Assembly: GCA_024695285.1 (NCBI GenBank)
Contig: JAILIM010000014.1
Span: 1-28,432 of the forward strand
Reading direction: 5' to 3'
DNA length: 28,432 nucleotides
Source of the DNA: Bacteroidales bacterium
Lineage (GTDB): Bacteria > Bacteroidota > Bacteroidia > Bacteroidales > UBA932
The position numbers were made by a program, and so were the translations under genes. Of the stretch, positions 1 to 8,068 are shown piece after piece (position 1 is the stretch's first letter; each line of letters opens with the position of its first letter). The notes below the pieces were generated by a model. That model was not told where the DNA came from and ran no database searches. It worked only from the letters and a program-made list of their open reading frames with translations.

Positions 1-606
1 GGCACCCTTGGTGGCGCGCTGGGCCTTGGTGTAGGAAGCCGGAAGCGCTTCGGCTGCATCGTCGAAGTCCTGGTAGATCTTCTCGAGGATGTAGTTGCGG
101 TCGGTACGTCCCATCTTGTAGGCATCTTCGAGGGTGATGTACTCATCGTAGTAGGGCACGTCGCCGAAGAGGAAGATCAGGTAGCTGTAGAACGAAGCCC
201 TGAAGAACTTGGCCTCACCGGCATACTGCTGGATCTGGGCGTCGGTCAGGTTGTCCTTTGCCTTGTCGATGCTCTGGATGATGGTGTTGGCACGGGCGAT
301 TCCCTTGTAGTAGCTTGCCCAGTGCTTGGCGCCTTCGCTCCAGGTCGTGGATATCGTGCCGGCGAGCCAGTCGTAGCTTTGGGTACGCTGGTTCCAGTCG
401 TCGGTCCAGCGGTCTGTGGGCCAGAGGCGGAATGCCTCGGTGTACCACATGGTCGGGTTGTACAAGGCGTTGAGCGACAACTCGAGCTCCTGGGCTGTGG
501 AGTACCAGTTCTCGCTGGATCCCTGGCTCTTCGGGCTGAGGTCGAGATCCACGCAGGCGGTCAGAAGGGCCGCTGCCGCAAATATTGTGAATATGTATTT
601 TTTCAT
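1..606 (-). CDS. SusD-like outer-membrane glycan-binding lipoprotein, N-terminal part (cut by window edge)
   Basis: This is the first 202 codons of a SusD/RagB-family lipoprotein; the gene runs off the left edge of the window. The start ATG at 606 opens a signal peptide (MKKYIFTIFAAAALLTAC) with lipobox LTAC, so Cys18 would be lipidated. SusD hallmarks follow: a helical TPR-like stretch with the block GEAKFFRASFYSYLIFLFGD and then DVPYYDEYITLEDA, typical of the SusD N-terminal region. SusD proteins sit on the cell surface as a lid on SusC and bind the ligand. The start lies 12 bp after the BACON lipoprotein stop, so it is the third gene of a susC-BACON-susD run. The C-terminal half and anything beyond it cannot be seen. 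The family call is secure; the substrate is unknown. Confidence 0.95.
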   Translation of the reverse strand, partial: MKKYIFTIFAAAALLTACVDLDLSPKSQGSSENWYSTAQELELSLNALYNPTMWYTEAFRLWPTDRWTDDWNQRTQSYDWLAGTISTTWSEGAKHWASYYKGIARANTIIQSIDKAKDNLTDAQIQQYAGEAKFFRASFYSYLIFLFGDVPYYDEYITLEDAYKMGRTDRNYILEKIYQDFDDAAEALPASYTKAQRATKGA

Positions 607-618
607 TGTCATCGTCTT

Positions 619-1989
619 TTATTCTATGACCATAATCTTCGGGTTCTCAGGGACCTGGAGGTAGTAATCAGCCTCTGCGGCTTCCAGATATTTACCTGCA
701 AAACGCAAGGCATCGCCCTTGACAAGCTCTGAAAGCTCCTCGCCTGCGCTGTTGAACTGGGATGTGCAGGTGAAGCGGAAACAGGCGTAAGGAGTATCCT
801 TGGTCAGGGTGGCGCTTCTCACTATGATGGCGTTGACCTGTTTGGGATCGGCTGCGGTGCCGGCGGCACTGGGATGGAATTCCAACTTGACGGGGGCAAG
901 TTCTTTCCATTCTTCACCATCAAGTACTTCACACTTCCAGTCCCTCATGACACCGGCTCCGTTGGGACGTAGGGCGAAATTAAGCTGTATCTTGGTGCCG
1001 GCGGCCAGCGGAGCGTCATTTTCGGCAGGAGCTGTCCAGGTGAAGTAATCATCCTTCCACGAGCCATAGATACAAGGCTCTCCGCGGGAGCCGATACGGC
1101 GCTTGTGTTTCTTTGTGGAATATGCGCTCTTGTCGGAGCCGTTGTAGTATTCGAGCTTTCCCTTTCCTGACACTTGGGAAGGCACATAAGGATTTCCGAC
1201 ATTGCCGGGCAGATTGTCGTCTTCGAGTGAGACCTTCTCGAAGCCGCCTGCGCGAAGGGCTTCAGACTGTGCGGTTTCGAATTCCCACTCTGCAAGTACG
1301 GTGCCGGGAGCAGGCTTCACAGCGGGATTGTCGGCCACTGCGGCTTCCTGCTTGATGGTGACTACCAGATCTTTAGCCACAACGCCTTCATCTGTGGTGC
1401 TGACGGTAATCTGGGCGGAGACCTCTTCCGTGGCGGTGTTGGCCGGGAAGGATACTGTGACCTTGGCGTCGCCTTCACCGGAAGCGGGGCTGGGAACGAA
1501 AGCAGGGTTGGAGCTGCTCACGGTCCAGGCAACGTCGCTGGTGATGCTGAAGGAAGCGCTGGTGTCGGCTGCCTTGGCGATGATGTTCTGGGTGGAAACC
1601 TGGAGGTTCTTGCGGACGACGTCCTTCTCGGTGCCGCTCTGGACAACCTCGAAGCTGGTTATGGAAATGTTGAGCTCCTTGTCGATGACGCTCACGCGGG
1701 CTGCGCGTGCGACTGCTGACGAGTTGGCTTTCACGGTCACGTTGACCACGCTGTCGGCGACGGCGCAGCTGAGCCAGTCGGCAGTCTTGGGCACGGACAC
1801 GTTGAACGCGGGGCTGCGGTGCACGGTGGCCTTCAGGGTGCCGCCTTCCGCAGGGATACGGTCGGTGGTGGAAAGTTCCACGCTTGCCCTGCTGCCCTCG
1901 TATTCGGAGACTGTGATGTCCGGATTCACATTAGGACCGCAGGCGAAAGCCATAAGGGCGCAGGCGAATATGATAAAAAACTTTTTCAT
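619..1989 (-). CDS. BACON-domain surface lipoprotein lying between susC and susD
   Basis: A 456-residue lipoprotein. The signal peptide ends in AFAC, so Cys17 is the lipidation site. Two BACON-type Ig-like repeats follow at roughly residues 35-115 and 127-212: each has a sheet core, a tryptophan (TADWLSC, DVAWTVS) and an ending like SFEVVQSG or LVVTIKQE. The last 230 residues begin VLAEWEFET and look beta-rich, with many aromatics (YFTWTAP, DWKCEVLDGEEWKELAPV). I do not recognise a catalytic motif there. BACON domains are known from Bacteroidetes glycan-utilisation proteins as spacers or binding modules. It starts 12 bp after the susC stop and ends 12 bp before the susD start, so it is almost certainly cotranscribed with both. 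A surface glycan-binding protein is the likeliest role; a carbohydrate-active C-terminal domain of unknown family is the alternative. Confidence 0.85.
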   Translation of the reverse strand: MKKFFIIFACALMAFACGPNVNPDITVSEYEGSRASVELSTTDRIPAEGGTLKATVHRSPAFNVSVPKTADWLSCAVADSVVNVTVKANSSAVARAARVSVIDKELNISITSFEVVQSGTEKDVVRKNLQVSTQNIIAKAADTSASFSITSDVAWTVSSSNPAFVPSPASGEGDAKVTVSFPANTATEEVSAQITVSTTDEGVVAKDLVVTIKQEAAVADNPAVKPAPGTVLAEWEFETAQSEALRAGGFEKVSLEDDNLPGNVGNPYVPSQVSGKGKLEYYNGSDKSAYSTKKHKRRIGSRGEPCIYGSWKDDYFTWTAPAENDAPLAAGTKIQLNFALRPNGAGVMRDWKCEVLDGEEWKELAPVKLEFHPSAAGTAADPKQVNAIIVRSATLTKDTPYACFRFTCTSQFNSAGEELSELVKGDALRFAGKYLEAAEADYYLQVPENPKIMVIE

Positions 1990-2001
1990 CTTGACTGTTC
2001 T

Positions 2002-5000
2002 TTAGAATGTGATCTGTGCACCGACGGTGAAGGTCCTGGTCATGTAGGCGCTGAGGTTGGAATAGGATTCAGGATCCCAGCCCTGCGGGAAGTTGTCGAT
2101 GGAGAAAGGATCCGTGGCGCTGCCGTAGATGCGGATTTTCTGCAGCTTGATGGCCTTGGTGATGCGCTCGGGGATGGTGTAGCTCAGGGTGATGTTCTTC
2201 ATACGGAAGTAACCGCCGTTGAAGAGCCAGTAGTCGGAGGTCTGCTCGTAGTCGTTCTTGGCCGAGTTGGTGAGGGTTGCGCGCGGGTAGAGAGCCTTTG
2301 CGTTCTGCTCGTCGGTCTTGTAGCGGCTCCAGTAGTGCTTGTCGTATTCGACGGGGAAGGTGTAGGCGTCGCCGTCGCGGTAGACCATTGCCTGGCCCTT
2401 CCATGCGAGCACGTAACCGATGCCCTGGAAGGTCATGGCGAGATCCCAGTTCTTCCAGCCGAGGTTGATGTTGCCGCCGTACTGGAAGTGGGGAGATGAG
2501 CTGCCGAGGATCTCACGGTCGTAGGTGGCGTTCACGATGCCGTCGGGAACCCGGTTGTCCTTGGTGCCCTCGGGGCCGTCGAGGTCTTTGTACTCGATGT
2601 TGCCGAGGCCGACGCTTGGATAGAGCTTGGCGCTGTTGGCAAGCTGCTCTTCAGTCAGGTAGAGGCCGTTGCTGCGGTAGCCGTACCATGCGTTGTACTC
2701 GACGCCTTCCTTGATGATACTGCTGCCGAGGCTCTGGTAGCCGCCCAGGTTGCCCATGATGGAGGTATAGTCGGAGAGGTTGGCGCTGATGGCGTAGGTG
2801 AAGTCACCCTTGCGGTCCTGCCATCCCAGCTGGATTTCCCAGCCGGTGGTGTACATGTCGCCTATGTTGTCCTGGGGGTCGGAATAGCCGAGCACATCGG
2901 GAATCTTGCGGCTGAGGAGCATGTTGTAGGTGTTCTTGCGGTAGAAGTCACCGGTGAAGTTGAGGCGGTTGTTGAACATGGTGAGGTCGAGGCCGACGTC
3001 CCAGGTCTTGGTGGTCTCCCATGTGATGTCGTAGATGGCGTAGGCGGTCTGGGCCGCGGTCATCACGGATGCGATGGTGGTCGGGGAGTCGTACATGGGC
3101 ACGGAACCGAAGGCTATGAGGCTCTGGTAGGGATAGTTACCGATGCGCTCGTTGCCGAGGGTACCGTAGGATGCACGGATCTTGGCGAAGTTGAGGGTGC
3201 CTCCTACGATGTTCTTCATCCAGGGCTCCTCTGTGACTACCCAGCCCACGGACACGGACGGGAAGAAGCCGCCCCTGTACTCCTTGGCGAAGCGGGAAGA
3301 CTGGTCGTAACGGGCATTCACCTGCAGGAGGTAGCGGCCCTTGTAGTCATAGGTAATGCGTCCGAAGAAGGAACGGTAGGCGTTGTCGGAAGCGTTGCCC
3401 TTAGGGAATATGATATTTCCGTCGGAATCGGTGGAAATAAGGTAGTTCTTGTTGGACAGGTTCATATAAGGATAGCCGGCGAGCTCCATGAAGTCGGAAC
3501 CTGCAACCAGGCTCTCGGTGAAGTTGTAGCTGTCCTCGTAGCCGAGCAGGTAGGTGGTGTGATGATCCTTGCCGAAGTCGGCCTTATAGTTGATCAGCAA
3601 CTGCTTGGTGAAGGTCTTGGAGTCGGTCCTGGTTTCGGTGAGCTTGTTGGAAGCGCAGCCGCTCAGGGGGTTCTCGCTGAGGATGCCGGGCTGGCGGTAG
3701 TAATAGGCCTGCTGGACATAGTCCTTCTCGCTGGCGTGGCGGAGCGACGGGGCGAAGACACCGGTGATCGTGAAGTTCTTGAACGGGGTGATGGTCAGGG
3801 AGGCCTTGCCGTAGAATGCGTCACGGATGGTGTTGTCGAAGCCGCCGGCGTTGATGCGGGCATAGGTATTGGTGCCGTTGTTGCCGGGGCCCCAGGTGCC
3901 GTCAGACCAGACCGCGCAGTAGATGGGGTTGTACTTGAACGCAGCCTGCACAGGGTTGACCTGGTTGTTGCGGGAGTACTTGTGGTTGAAGGTCATATCG
4001 ATGGATGCCGATATGAAGTTGTTGATCTTGATGTCGTTGTTGACACGTGCGGTGTACTGCTCGACTCCGCGTCCCACATAGAGAGCCTCTTCGTCCTCAT
4101 AGGAAAGCATGGCGCGGGACTTGATGTTCTTGTTGCCGTAGGTGACACCGAGGCGGTGCTTGTGCTGGGGCGCCCATTTGTCAATCATCAGGCTGTCCCA
4201 GTCGGTCAGCGGATAGGTGTCGGGATCGAGCGCGTGGTTGGTCATGTAGTTGTCTACGAAGTCCTTTTCGTAGGTGAAGTAGTCACGGCCTTCGGGATTT
4301 CCTGCGTCGTTCCAGTTGGCTTCGTTCTGCAGTTCCATGAAGCGCTGGGGGCTCACCTGCTCGGGATGGCGGGTACGGGTCATCATGCTGAACGAGCCGT
4401 TGTAGTCTATGCTCAGCTGCCCTTCCTTCGCACGCTTGGTGGTGATAAGGATGACACCTGCGGAAGCACGGGCACCGTAGATGGAGGCGGAGGCCGCATC
4501 CTTAAGCACGGTGATGTTTTCGATGGCGTCCACGTCCACGTCGCCGATGGAATCCACGGGCACGCCGTCCACGATGATCAGAGGATCAGAGTCACCGATG
4601 GTGGTGATACCACGCACGCGGATGGTTGCACCTGCGCCGGGGAGGCCGCTGGTCCTTGTGACCTGCACGCCGGGCATCGAGCCCTGGAGGGCCTGGCTGA
4701 CGCCGACGCCCTGGATGGCGGAAAGCTTGCTGCCGTCCACTGCGGCGACTGCGCCGGTGAGGTCTTTCTTCTTCACGGTACCGTAGCCGATGACCACGAC
4801 TTCGTCGAGGAGCTTGGCGTCTTCGGACATGACTACGTCGATGATCGCGCGTCCGGCAACCTGCTGCCGGACAGTTTCATAGCCGATGCAGGAGAATTCC
4901 AGCACGGACTTGTCGGAAGCCACGGAAATGGTGTATTTTCCGTCTGCTCCGGTGGTGGTGCCGTTGAGCGTTCCCTGCTCCACGATACCGGCACCGATCA

Positions 5001-5115
5001 CTGCGAGGCCGTCCTTGTCGGTGACGGTCCCGGAGACCTTGACCTGGGCCTGGGCCGTCAGGGCTGCAAAGCAGCAGATCAGGGTGAGTAGTGTGGTTAA
5101 TAAGTGTTTTTTCAT
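2002..5115 (-). CDS. SusC/RagA-family TonB-dependent outer-membrane transporter
   Basis: A full-length 1037-residue SusC-type transporter that would import an oligosaccharide or other ligand with TonB energy. The signal peptide covers about residues 1-24 (ending LTAQAQ). A carboxypeptidase-regulatory-like domain spans about 26-100. The TonB-box region typical of the family is DEVVVIGYG at residues 104-112. The plug follows and includes LQGSMPGVQV, IRVRG and DAASASIYGARASAGVILITTK. The C-terminal barrel ends in FTVGAQITF with the expected terminal Phe. The start is 26 bp after the FAD oxidoreductase stop, and I see no TAnnTTTG box in that gap, so it is probably expressed from the promoter upstream of the MBL gene. 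No frameshift is visible. Confidence 0.97.
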   Translation of the reverse strand: MKKHLLTTLLTLICCFAALTAQAQVKVSGTVTDKDGLAVIGAGIVEQGTLNGTTTGADGKYTISVASDKSVLEFSCIGYETVRQQVAGRAIIDVVMSEDAKLLDEVVVIGYGTVKKKDLTGAVAAVDGSKLSAIQGVGVSQALQGSMPGVQVTRTSGLPGAGATIRVRGITTIGDSDPLIIVDGVPVDSIGDVDVDAIENITVLKDAASASIYGARASAGVILITTKRAKEGQLSIDYNGSFSMMTRTRHPEQVSPQRFMELQNEANWNDAGNPEGRDYFTYEKDFVDNYMTNHALDPDTYPLTDWDSLMIDKWAPQHKHRLGVTYGNKNIKSRAMLSYEDEEALYVGRGVEQYTARVNNDIKINNFISASIDMTFNHKYSRNNQVNPVQAAFKYNPIYCAVWSDGTWGPGNNGTNTYARINAGGFDNTIRDAFYGKASLTITPFKNFTITGVFAPSLRHASEKDYVQQAYYYRQPGILSENPLSGCASNKLTETRTDSKTFTKQLLINYKADFGKDHHTTYLLGYEDSYNFTESLVAGSDFMELAGYPYMNLSNKNYLISTDSDGNIIFPKGNASDNAYRSFFGRITYDYKGRYLLQVNARYDQSSRFAKEYRGGFFPSVSVGWVVTEEPWMKNIVGGTLNFAKIRASYGTLGNERIGNYPYQSLIAFGSVPMYDSPTTIASVMTAAQTAYAIYDITWETTKTWDVGLDLTMFNNRLNFTGDFYRKNTYNMLLSRKIPDVLGYSDPQDNIGDMYTTGWEIQLGWQDRKGDFTYAISANLSDYTSIMGNLGGYQSLGSSIIKEGVEYNAWYGYRSNGLYLTEEQLANSAKLYPSVGLGNIEYKDLDGPEGTKDNRVPDGIVNATYDREILGSSSPHFQYGGNINLGWKNWDLAMTFQGIGYVLAWKGQAMVYRDGDAYTFPVEYDKHYWSRYKTDEQNAKALYPRATLTNSAKNDYEQTSDYWLFNGGYFRMKNITLSYTIPERITKAIKLQKIRIYGSATDPFSIDNFPQGWDPESYSNLSAYMTRTFTVGAQITF

Positions 5116-5141
5116 TTGGTTGTTAATATGTTGAGTTGTAT

Positions 5142-6611
5142 TTATCCGAGGAATGCGCCCTGCGCGAGCAGTTTGGAGCGGACGTCCTGCGCGTCGATGC
5201 TGCGCGGGGCGGCGCCGCCGAGAGCAGCGAGGGCGGCGGTGATGCCGGCGGCGTGCCCCATTGCCATGCAGGGGGGCATCACGCGCACGGCCCCGGCCGC
5301 GTCGGAGCTGGCGGAGATGGAGCGCCCGGCCACGATGAGGCCGTCACGCTGCAGGGGGATGAGGCTGCGCAGCGGGAGACCGTACCACTGACCGTTCTCG
5401 ACGGTCTTGTATTCGGTGGTGTTGGCGCCGTTGCGGCCGTGGACGTCGACGGAGTTGGAAGCGCAGAGTATGCTGTCTTCCGGAACCACGCCCTGAAGCA
5501 GGTCGTCGGCGGTCAGGAGGTATTCACCCTGGACGTGCCGCGACTCCCTGATACCGAGGGTGGAAGCGGAGCTCTTTATGGTAGCGTTCTCGCAGCCGGG
5601 GACGTATTTGTGGAAGAAATTCATCATCTCTTGCACCTGCCTGCGGCCTTCCTTTTCGGCGGCGGAGAGGCTCTCGGTGCTGGTCGCGTCGACGTTGGCT
5701 ATGCGGGTGCAGTTGACTGCCCACTCGTCCTCGCGGACGCCGCGGTAGATGTTCACGCTCTTGCGGGAGATGTCCCACTCGCCGGCGGCCTCGGCCTCCT
5801 CGACCCTCCAGTGGAGGGCCCGGTAGCTGACTCCGTTGACCTTGCGGAACTCGTGGAGGTGGGCCTCGATGTCCTTGGTGAGGCGTGGGGTGTCGACGTT
5901 GTTGATGTGGAAGAAGAGGGTGGCGGGCTGGACCTTGCCGAGCTCGGGGTTGCCGTAGGTGCAGGGGACGCCGGCCCGGGCAGCGACGTCGCCGTCGCCG
6001 GTGCAGTCGATGGTGACCTTTGCACCAATGGAGCAGAGGCCTTCACGGTTGAGGAGCCTGATGCCGCGGACGTTGTTGCCGATGATTATAGGGTCCACGA
6101 GGGTGCTGTGGAACATCACCTTGACGCCGGCCTCGTCGCACATCTGGTCAAGGACGAACTTCAGTGTCTCGGCGTCGAAGGGGGTGAGGTGGTCGTGGCC
6201 TTTGGTGATCCAGGCGCTGAAGGCAGTGCCTGCGCGCACCTGCGAGGGGTGGATAGCCCCTCCGAGGGCGACCATGCGGTCCACTATTTCTTCGAAGATG
6301 CCGCGGATGACCATGATTTCACCGGTGGTGTCGTAGCAGGTCATGAAGGGCGCCACGAGGCCGCGGGTGGCCATTCCGCCGAGGCAGTTGCCCTGCTCAA
6401 CGATTACGGTCTTAGCTCCGCAGCGGGCGGCGGCTATTGCGGCGCACACCCCGGCGGGGCCTCCGCCGACCACGAGCACGTCGGTGGTGCCGAGGTCCCT
6501 GGAGTTGCCGTCGTGGGCGGCGCATGATGACGCGATGCCGCCGGCAGTGCTGAGGATGGCTCCTCCTGCTATCGCGGCTCCGCTGGTTTTAAGGAAATCT
6601 CTGCGTTTCAT
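5142..6611 (-). CDS. Tat-exported FAD-dependent oxidoreductase (FAD_oxidored family)
   Basis: A 489-residue flavoprotein. The start is placed at 6611 rather than the in-frame ATG at 6617, because 6611 forms a classical ATGA overlap with the stop of the preceding MBL gene and puts the twin-arginine motif KRRDFLK at the extreme N-terminus. A hydrophobic stretch follows to about Cys30 (GGIASSC), which might be a weak lipobox. The FAD-binding motif is VVGGGPAG (Gly49, Gly51, Gly54) followed by VIVEQG with Glu72, and then GGMATRG as in the FAD_oxidored group found in Bacteroidetes sugar loci. The conserved GDGDVAA block (VTIDCTGDGDVAARAG) is also present. The substrate is unknown; oxidation of a sugar or polyol in the periplasm is inferred from its place directly ahead of susC. 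Confidence 0.9.
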   Translation of the reverse strand: MKRRDFLKTSGAAIAGGAILSTAGGIASSCAAHDGNSRDLGTTDVLVVGGGPAGVCAAIAAARCGAKTVIVEQGNCLGGMATRGLVAPFMTCYDTTGEIMVIRGIFEEIVDRMVALGGAIHPSQVRAGTAFSAWITKGHDHLTPFDAETLKFVLDQMCDEAGVKVMFHSTLVDPIIIGNNVRGIRLLNREGLCSIGAKVTIDCTGDGDVAARAGVPCTYGNPELGKVQPATLFFHINNVDTPRLTKDIEAHLHEFRKVNGVSYRALHWRVEEAEAAGEWDISRKSVNIYRGVREDEWAVNCTRIANVDATSTESLSAAEKEGRRQVQEMMNFFHKYVPGCENATIKSSASTLGIRESRHVQGEYLLTADDLLQGVVPEDSILCASNSVDVHGRNGANTTEYKTVENGQWYGLPLRSLIPLQRDGLIVAGRSISASSDAAGAVRVMPPCMAMGHAAGITAALAALGGAAPRSIDAQDVRSKLLAQGAFLG

Positions 6612-7837
6612 TTGCATTTATATGGTCCCCAGGTACCGGTGATGCGGTAGGCGGGGGAGGTGTCGTCGAGGGTGTAGATGGTGTATTGCTTTCCGCCGCG
6701 GGACACCCGGATCAGGATGTGTCCGGAGGTAGACTGTATGCGGTCGAGGTGGTCGGCGATGACGGGCTTGTTGGTGTCGCTGAGGTTGGTCAGGAAGACA
6801 TTGCAGGCAGGGCTGGCTGTGTAGATGTGCTTAAGGGTGCCGGGGTTGGGCTGCACGTCGCGCCATACGTGGGCCACTACGGCGTCGGGTTGCAGGACTC
6901 CGAGGAGCTCGGGGCTGTTGGCGCCCTTGGTGCAGTGGTGGCTGGCCTTCATGACTTCGACCTTATGACAGGCGTGGCTGACGGGCTCTTCGATGTCGAA
7001 ATAGGGGTAGACCGACCTGTTGGAGTACTGGAGGTCGCCGCCGGTAAAGAAGTCGAAGGGGCCGTAGCTGAGGATGAATGCCGTGCTCATGACGTTTTCA
7101 CCCGGGAAGACCTTGGGGTCACCGAGCGAATCGAGCACTGCCTTATCGGGGATGTTGGTGGCCCAGGTGTTGGTGCCGGGCAGGCGGTAGCGGCCGTTGG
7201 CGGTCAGGTTGCGGATGGTGAATCCTTTGACGGGCTTGCGGACCTGGTGGATCTGGTCGTCGGCGGCGGGGTCGAAGAAGTCGTAGCGGGTGCCGTTGGC
7301 CTTGCGGCTCCAGTTCACGAACTTAGCCCAGTTGGCCATGTTTTTGGCGTTGGTGCAGCTGGAGGACTTGACTTCAGTGGGGTCGCCGCGGGACAGGATG
7401 TGCTTATAGGGGATTTCGGAGCCGACTTCGCAGATGCTGGAGAGCTTGAAGCCGCCGGTGGGGTGGGTCGGCATGTCTTTGTCGATATCACCCATGTGGT
7501 CGGAGTGGTAGTGGGTGAGGACGAACCAGTCGAGGGTGTCTTTGTGGTTTTTGGGGGCGAAGTGGCGGATGTAGTCGATGATGACCCGGCCGGACGTGGT
7601 GGTGCTGTCGGGCTTCGGGGGAGTCGGCATGTGCTTGTGTTGTTTTAGTGTCGAGCCGGCTGCATCGACGAGCATCGTGGTGCCGTCGGGGAGCACGTAG
7701 AAGGTACTCTCGCCGCGGCCGGTGTTGATGCAGTGGATGTCGAGTGTGCCTGGACTCCAGGGTTTTAGCCCGACGGCGCACCCCTGCAGGAGCATCCCAC
7801 CGGCCAAAAACAGTGTAAGTATCAGTGCCCGTTTCAT
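6608..7837 (-). CDS. MBL-fold lipoprotein related to the ComEC C-terminal hydrolase domain
   Basis: A 409-residue exported protein with a metallo-beta-lactamase fold. The start is set at 7837 (MKRALILTLFLAGG) instead of the in-frame ATG at 7855, because 7855 lies inside the -7 promoter box and the 7837 start gives a proper lipoprotein signal (LLQGC, Cys20). The metal-binding signature HYHSDH occupies residues 109-114. Later pieces fit a ComEC-like MBL domain: LDIHCINTGRGESTFYV near the N-terminus, FFTGGDLQ, and MKASHHCTKGANSPELL. Proteins of this type hydrolyse phosphodiesters or related bonds, but many are uncharacterised. It is the promoter-proximal gene of the operon with the FAD oxidoreductase, susC, the BACON protein and susD, so a role on the same substrate is inferred only. 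Confidence 0.85.
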   Translation of the reverse strand: MKRALILTLFLAGGMLLQGCAVGLKPWSPGTLDIHCINTGRGESTFYVLPDGTTMLVDAAGSTLKQHKHMPTPPKPDSTTTSGRVIIDYIRHFAPKNHKDTLDWFVLTHYHSDHMGDIDKDMPTHPTGGFKLSSICEVGSEIPYKHILSRGDPTEVKSSSCTNAKNMANWAKFVNWSRKANGTRYDFFDPAADDQIHQVRKPVKGFTIRNLTANGRYRLPGTNTWATNIPDKAVLDSLGDPKVFPGENVMSTAFILSYGPFDFFTGGDLQYSNRSVYPYFDIEEPVSHACHKVEVMKASHHCTKGANSPELLGVLQPDAVVAHVWRDVQPNPGTLKHIYTASPACNVFLTNLSDTNKPVIADHLDRIQSTSGHILIRVSRGGKQYTIYTLDDTSPAYRITGTWGPYKCK

Positions 7838-7852
7838 TGTGGTTATAACAAA

Positions 7853-7884
7853 CAAAGATACATATTATTTTTTTAATGGGCAAA
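7853..7884 (-). promoter_or_regulatory. Bacteroidetes-type promoter of the MBL-FAD-susC operon
   Basis: Read on the minus strand, TTTG (7884-7881), 20 nt, then TATCTTTG (7860-7853) matches the Bacteroidetes -33/-7 consensus exactly. Transcription would start near 7847, leaving about 10 nt before the ATG at 7837. Confidence 0.8.
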
Positions 7885-7913
7885 GCCCCCGCCCGTCCTC
7901 CCTGCCCGCCGTG

Positions 7914-7948
7914 CCCTCTCTCACCCTCTCTCACCCTCTCTCACCCTC
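7914..7948. repeat. Tandem decamer repeat, 3.5 copies of CCCTCTCTCA
   Basis: Three perfect copies (7914-7923, 7924-7933, 7934-7943) and a half copy lie between the two divergent promoters at 7853-7884 and 8018-8048. A short inverted repeat, GACAG-GA-CTGTC, follows at 7952-7963. Confidence 0.9.
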
Positions 7949-8017
7949 CGCGACAGGACTGTCAGCACCTCCACAATCCCGTCGCTGCATGGATAAATTA
8001 ACGCCATATAAAGGCGG

Positions 8018-8048
8018 TTTGGAAAACAAAGAAATGTGTCTATCTTTA
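8018..8048 (+). promoter_or_regulatory. Bacteroidetes-type promoter of the transglutaminase-like gene
   Basis: TTTG (8018-8021), 19 nt, then TATCTTTA (8041-8048), one mismatch from TAnnTTTG. The predicted start of transcription near 8054 supports translation from the ATG at 8069 rather than at 8036. Confidence 0.7.
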
Positions 8049-8068
8049 CGACGACAAACCATATTTTT

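Noticed and set aside
3559..5091. Long plus-strand open frame (about 510 codons) opposite susC
   Set aside because: It is an antisense shadow of the susC gene caused by high GC at third positions; the minus-strand protein has full SusC family features.
5136..6527. Long plus-strand open frame (about 463 codons) opposite the FAD oxidoreductase
   Set aside because: It is antisense to a gene with clear FAD-binding and Tat motifs; its product is a Gly/Val/Asp-rich string without domains.
8036..8068. Earlier start for the transglutaminase-like protein
   Set aside because: The ATG at 8036 lies upstream of or within the promoter -7 box at 8041-8048; the ATG at 8069 gives a normal membrane-anchor start.
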